From contig CALMWN010000095.1 in NCBI GenBank assembly GCA_937873555.1, forward strand, positions 1 to 6,790: a DNA stretch of 6,790 nt, in the 5' to 3' direction. Positions 4,494-6,790 of the stretch are shown piece after piece. Each line of letters opens with the position of its first letter. The stretch's first letter is position 1. Source of the DNA: an uncultured Clostridia bacterium (GTDB lineage: Bacteria; Bacillota; Clostridia; Acetivibrionales; CALMWN01). Both the position numbers and the translations under genes were made by a program. The notes below the pieces were generated by a model that ran no database searches, was not told the DNA's origin, and saw nothing but the letters and a program-made list of their open reading frames with translations.

Positions 4494-4586
4494 TCACCCT
4501 TTCTTTTTATAATTACTCCCGTCCTTACAGGCCACACATGGACCTGGGGCGGGTTGTTTCCTGTAAATGCAGTTTTCGCAATCCAC
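4494..4586 (-). CDS. Tiny CxxC...CxxC protein (30 aa)
   Basis: The translation begins MDCENCIYRKQ and continues through PGPCVACKDGSNYKKKG. C3-x-x-C6 and C17-x-x-C20 form a probable zinc knuckle. GTG 4586 sits 8 bases after AAAGGG, placed in the last codons of the endolysin gene, and the stop lies 5 bases before the next gene's ATG. The tight packing, good ribosome site and paired CxxC motifs argue for a real gene. Similar short C-x-x-C-...-PC-x-x-C-x-DGS-x-Y proteins occur scattered in Gram-positive phages. The role is unknown; it may bind a partner protein or nucleic acid. Confidence 0.7.
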   Translation of the reverse strand: MDCENCIYRKQPAPGPCVACKDGSNYKKKG

Positions 4587-4590
4587 AAAA

Positions 4591-5358
4591 TCATCCCTTT
4601 GCTTTGATATAGGCTTGCATATTTACCATAAGATTGAATACGTCCTTATCTGCCAAGGCTTTCTTGAGCCACAGGGCAGTATCGTTTATGATCTTGGGGT
4701 CTGTATTGTTCAGGAAGGTTACAAAGTCAAGGGCAGGATTTTCAGCGGCTTCCATGAATATAGGGAAGTTACCCTTCTTATCGCCTGTCACAACATTCTC
4801 ATCAGTAGAGAATCCGCATATCGGGTTGCCTGCTGACTGAATCATTTCATAGCCTCTCTCTATATCAGGAACATGGGAAAGCGATTTCCAATAATGCTGG
4901 AATTTCAGTTTATGATATAATTCCTCGCCCGTCAGCCAAACATTAAAGCCGACATAAACCCCCGGAGTGTAACCGGCTTTCTGGACTTCATCATACCAAT
5001 AATTACAGTAGTCGATTATCTCCTGCTTCCTGTTTCGGTAGTCTGCGTTTACATCCTCAAGGTCCAGGTAGATTATGCATCCTTCTTTGTACCCTGCTTC
5101 CTTGGCAAATTTGGCGGCGTTCTGCCCGTATGTAACGCCAAGGTCCTTTGATGGAAGGATACCGGGCTTGCCGGGACAGTGCTGGACAATGCCGAGTTTC
5201 AAGCCGGCCTTTAGGATAATATCTACCTCTGACCTGTCAATGTCAAATGTGGCCTGTTTCAGCCTGCCGACGTAGCGGATAACAAATTCATTCCCTGCCG
5301 CCTTTACTGCTGCTGCGGTCTTGGTTGTGAGTTTTACATTGCAGTCTATACCTTTCAT
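4591..5358 (-). CDS. Endolysin with DUF1906 (Rv2525c-like) glycoside-hydrolase-type domain
   Basis: A 255-residue peptidoglycan-lysis enzyme. The first 205 residues match the DUF1906 fold, a TIM barrel related to GH25 lysozymes. Visible signatures are G3-I-D5 at strand 1, FVIRYVG with R28, YLDLED with D99 and E101 as probable catalytic acids at strand 4, GYTPGVYVGFN (119-129), and STDENVV (184-190). Residues 206-255 form a helical tail; no LysM, SH3 or other wall-binding repeat is seen. ATG 5358 overlaps the stop of the preceding gene (ATGA) and follows GGAGG. There is no signal peptide, so release through a holin is expected, consistent with membrane proteins on both sides. Bond specificity is not proven. 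Confidence 0.87.
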   Translation of the reverse strand: MKGIDCNVKLTTKTAAAVKAAGNEFVIRYVGRLKQATFDIDRSEVDIILKAGLKLGIVQHCPGKPGILPSKDLGVTYGQNAAKFAKEAGYKEGCIIYLDLEDVNADYRNRKQEIIDYCNYWYDEVQKAGYTPGVYVGFNVWLTGEELYHKLKFQHYWKSLSHVPDIERGYEMIQSAGNPICGFSTDENVVTGDKKGNFPIFMEAAENPALDFVTFLNNTDPKIINDTALWLKKALADKDVFNLMVNMQAYIKAKG

Positions 5359-5600
5359 GCCTCTACCTCCTTTTCCAAATCCTCAATTCTGTGGTTTGCT
5401 ACCTTGATTTTTTCATCTTGCAGGTCACACCGCTTTTCAACTTCGTATGTCCGATCAATAAGGTTGTTGTGTTTGTTGACTTTAATTTCGAGCTGTTCAA
5501 GTCGGTATGCGATCAATGCTGTACTTTTTCGCTGAGCCATATAACTGCCGCCCAGAGTCCCTACTAAACTTAAAGTCGCCACTATAATAGTTTCAATCAT
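5355..5600 (-). CDS. Membrane-anchored coiled-coil protein, holin-like (XhlA-type layout)
   Basis: An 81-residue protein. One N-terminal membrane helix (residues 3-22, TIIVATLSLVGTLGGSYMA) is followed by a long amphipathic coiled coil (about 30-81: RLEQLEIKVNKHNNLIDRTY, then IKVANHRIEDLEKEVE). This layout and position directly before an endolysin are typical of small phage proteins annotated as holin, DUF7365 or haemolysin XhlA-like. GGAGG lies 7 bases before ATG 5600. The last codon's A and stop overlap the endolysin ATG by four bases. With the 4213-4488 protein it may form a two-component membrane-lesion system, as XhlA and XhlB do in Bacillus phages; this is inference. Confidence 0.75.
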   Translation of the reverse strand: MIETIIVATLSLVGTLGGSYMAQRKSTALIAYRLEQLEIKVNKHNNLIDRTYEVEKRCDLQDEKIKVANHRIEDLEKEVEA

Positions 5601-5631
5601 ATTGCACCTCCGATTGTATTATTAAATTGAT

Positions 5632-5685
5632 AATGATATCATTGGAAGCGCCCTTCATTTTTTTGACTTAATTTTTATGGAGGGC
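5632..5685. promoter_or_regulatory. Inverted repeats ahead of the lysis operon
   Basis: A perfect 12-bp palindrome AATGATATCATT (5632-5643) lies about 30 bases before the first lysis gene. An inverted repeat GCCCTTCAT/ATGGAGGGC (5650-5658, 5677-5685; one mismatch) lies behind it. Because a strong terminator separates this from the upstream gene, a leftward promoter is expected here, but I see no convincing -35/-10 pair. Confidence 0.35.
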
Positions 5686-5688
5686 ATT

Positions 5689-5717
5689 AAAAAGGCCGGG
5701 GTTCGCGCTCCGGCCTT
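5689..5717 (-). terminator. Rho-independent terminator after the virion-protein gene
   Basis: Reading leftward, AAGGCCGG (5710-5717) and CCGGCCTT (5692-5699) form an 8-bp perfect stem around a 10-base loop, followed by TTT. It lies 6 bases after the stop of the large gene and separates it from the lysis operon. Confidence 0.8.
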
Positions 5718-5723
5718 CTGCGT

Positions 5724-6790
5724 TTAGTTTGTTCGTTGCCTTACGATCTGAATCTGTGCGTATTTATTCGCCTTATCAATAAAACCCTGTATAATTTTCC
5801 CCTTGGCTTCGTCGGTAAGGTTTCTACCGAATAATGCACGGGAATATTGCTGGTTGAACATATCACCGGCTATTTTCCTGTAAGTCTCGTATTCATCAGG
5901 TGTCAAAGTATACTTGACCTTGTTGAACGTGAACGAGCTTTCCGGGTAATACTGACCTTGGGTTTCGGGGTACCTCTGTTCGATTGTTCCGCCTTTTGCT
6001 TTTAATTTTTCTGCATTGCGTTTTCTTTGGTTCATAAAAAGATCGTACGCTGCGTTTTTGTCAACGCCCTTGTTTATCATATCCTTGTATGTTGCGGTCT
6101 GCTGTGAACTTAATTCCCTGCGGTTGAGATCGTAATACTGTTTGGTTTCATTCAGCCCACTCTTACCGAACAATGCGCCCTTTGCTATATTGATAGGATT
6201 GTTATTCACGGGATATTTTAATTTATCTTTATTATACACCCCGCCAGCGTTCAGGGCTGTAATGCCTCCAATGGTCTTTTTGACCTGATTTCCACCAAAT
6301 GGAGGAAGTAACATATATCCAGGGTCAGTGAATGCTTTGGTGAAAACTGGACCTCCTGTCGCAAAACGTGTGGGATCTTCCTTACCAAATAAGTCTTTCC
6401 GGTTCGGAAGTATCTTCTTTGTATTCTCGCCCTCGCCTACTGTTACACCAAACTCAGGATACCATGAAGCTGCCGTCTGCCCTAAAGGAACATTACTTAA
6501 AGCTTCACCGCCGAGCCTCCCGGCTACCTTTAAAGGCGTCGGATTTTCTTCTGACAAGGCATCTTGAACGGCCTTTATGGGGTCAAAAGTAACCCCCGAA
6601 CCTCTTATCTGTTCCATGCCCCTATTTAATAGGTAGTTGGCTACAAACAAGGTTGCAAGCCCTGCAAAGTCCTTTTCTTTTACTCTATCACCCATTACAC
6701 GCCAGAGGTTTCCGACTTCAAGTTGGAACGGTGCAACAATCTGAAATATCTTTGATTGTTGAAGTAATGGAACTTCGCCTATGCCTCTAC
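5724..6790 (-). CDS. C-terminal part of large virion-associated polyvalent protein (LPD38-like)
   Basis: The frame stays open to the right edge without a stop, beginning RGIGEVPLLQQSKIFQIVAP. The visible 355 residues are thus the C-terminus of a larger protein. The ATG at 6695 is internal and has no ribosome site. Features resembling the large polyvalent protein-associated domain 38 are PLL..IFQIVAPFQ near the start, LLPPFGGNQVKKTIGG (an aromatic-GG-x-Q-KKT motif), and KYPVNNNPINIAKGALFGK. They are followed by a helical tail with SSQQTATYKDMINKG and TLTPDEYETYRKIAGD. Such giant proteins are carried in heads of some phages and may enter the host with DNA. The role here is inferred; no enzymatic motif is visible in this part. 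Confidence 0.66.
   Translation of the reverse strand, partial: RGIGEVPLLQQSKIFQIVAPFQLEVGNLWRVMGDRVKEKDFAGLATLFVANYLLNRGMEQIRGSGVTFDPIKAVQDALSEENPTPLKVAGRLGGEALSNVPLGQTAASWYPEFGVTVGEGENTKKILPNRKDLFGKEDPTRFATGGPVFTKAFTDPGYMLLPPFGGNQVKKTIGGITALNAGGVYNKDKLKYPVNNNPINIAKGALFGKSGLNETKQYYDLNRRELSSQQTATYKDMINKGVDKNAAYDLFMNQRKRNAEKLKAKGGTIEQRYPETQGQYYPESSFTFNKVKYTLTPDEYETYRKIAGDMFNQQYSRALFGRNLTDEAKGKIIQGFIDKANKYAQIQIVRQRTN

Noticed and set aside
6328..6592. Rightward open frames inside the virion-protein gene
   Set aside because: They are antisense to a continuous long frame with recognisable motifs.
6695..6695. ATG at 6695 as the true start of the large protein
   Set aside because: The frame continues upstream to the window edge without stop, there is no ribosome site before this ATG, and the upstream residues fit the same domain.
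1..6790. CRISPR array, insertion sequence or rRNA
   Set aside because: I saw no regularly spaced repeats, transposase motifs or rRNA signatures anywhere in the window.

Overview
The window reads as the lysogeny/attP/lysis junction of a temperate tailed bacteriophage of a low-GC Gram-positive host, most likely a Clostridia member. The reasons are AGGAGG-type ribosome sites, AT-rich sigma-A promoters, a Bacillus/Clostridium-type LexA box, and a tRNA-Pro(GGG) 3' half used as the attachment core.

Left arm (1-1995): a divergent genetic switch. A short XRE repressor (532-765) and a tyrosine integrase (778-1995) run rightward as an operon. A Cro-like protein (81-353) and the first codons of a probable antirepressor (1-28) run leftward. 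A 16-bp operator, TTTCTCA-N2-TGAGAAA, lies on both switch promoters and is repeated in the end of the cro-like gene. A fourth, imperfect copy lies beside the attachment core.

Attachment region (1995-2260): the anticodon arm, T arm and acceptor 3' strand of a tRNA-Pro (2140-2189), followed by a terminator. Paired direct repeats of ACCCCAG, 11 bp apart, flank it on both sides and look like integrase arm sites. Repeats on both sides, plus phage-like genes on both sides, point to an undivided attP, so the sequence is probably a free or circular phage genome rather than a chromosome junction. This is inference.

Middle (2266-3126): a small leftward gene (2266-2502) whose promoter carries a near-perfect LexA box, a non-coding stretch, and a lone rightward gene for a CxxC/CxxC protein with two membrane segments.

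Late region (3193-6790, all leftward): the end of a large virion-associated protein (LPD38-like, open at the right edge), a terminator, then a lysis operon. In transcription order this is a membrane/coiled-coil holin-like protein, a DUF1906 endolysin, a 30-residue CxxC mini-protein, a second holin-like membrane protein, a metallophosphoesterase, and a 56-residue ten-cysteine zinc-ribbon protein overlapping it by ATGA. Transcription ends at terminators near 3127-3176.

The order late genes, lysis, attP, int, repressor, cro is the classical temperate phage layout. The repressor has no self-cleavage domain, yet a LexA-controlled small gene lies beside attP and a probable antirepressor follows cro. 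This suggests that SOS induction works through a dedicated small protein rather than repressor cleavage.
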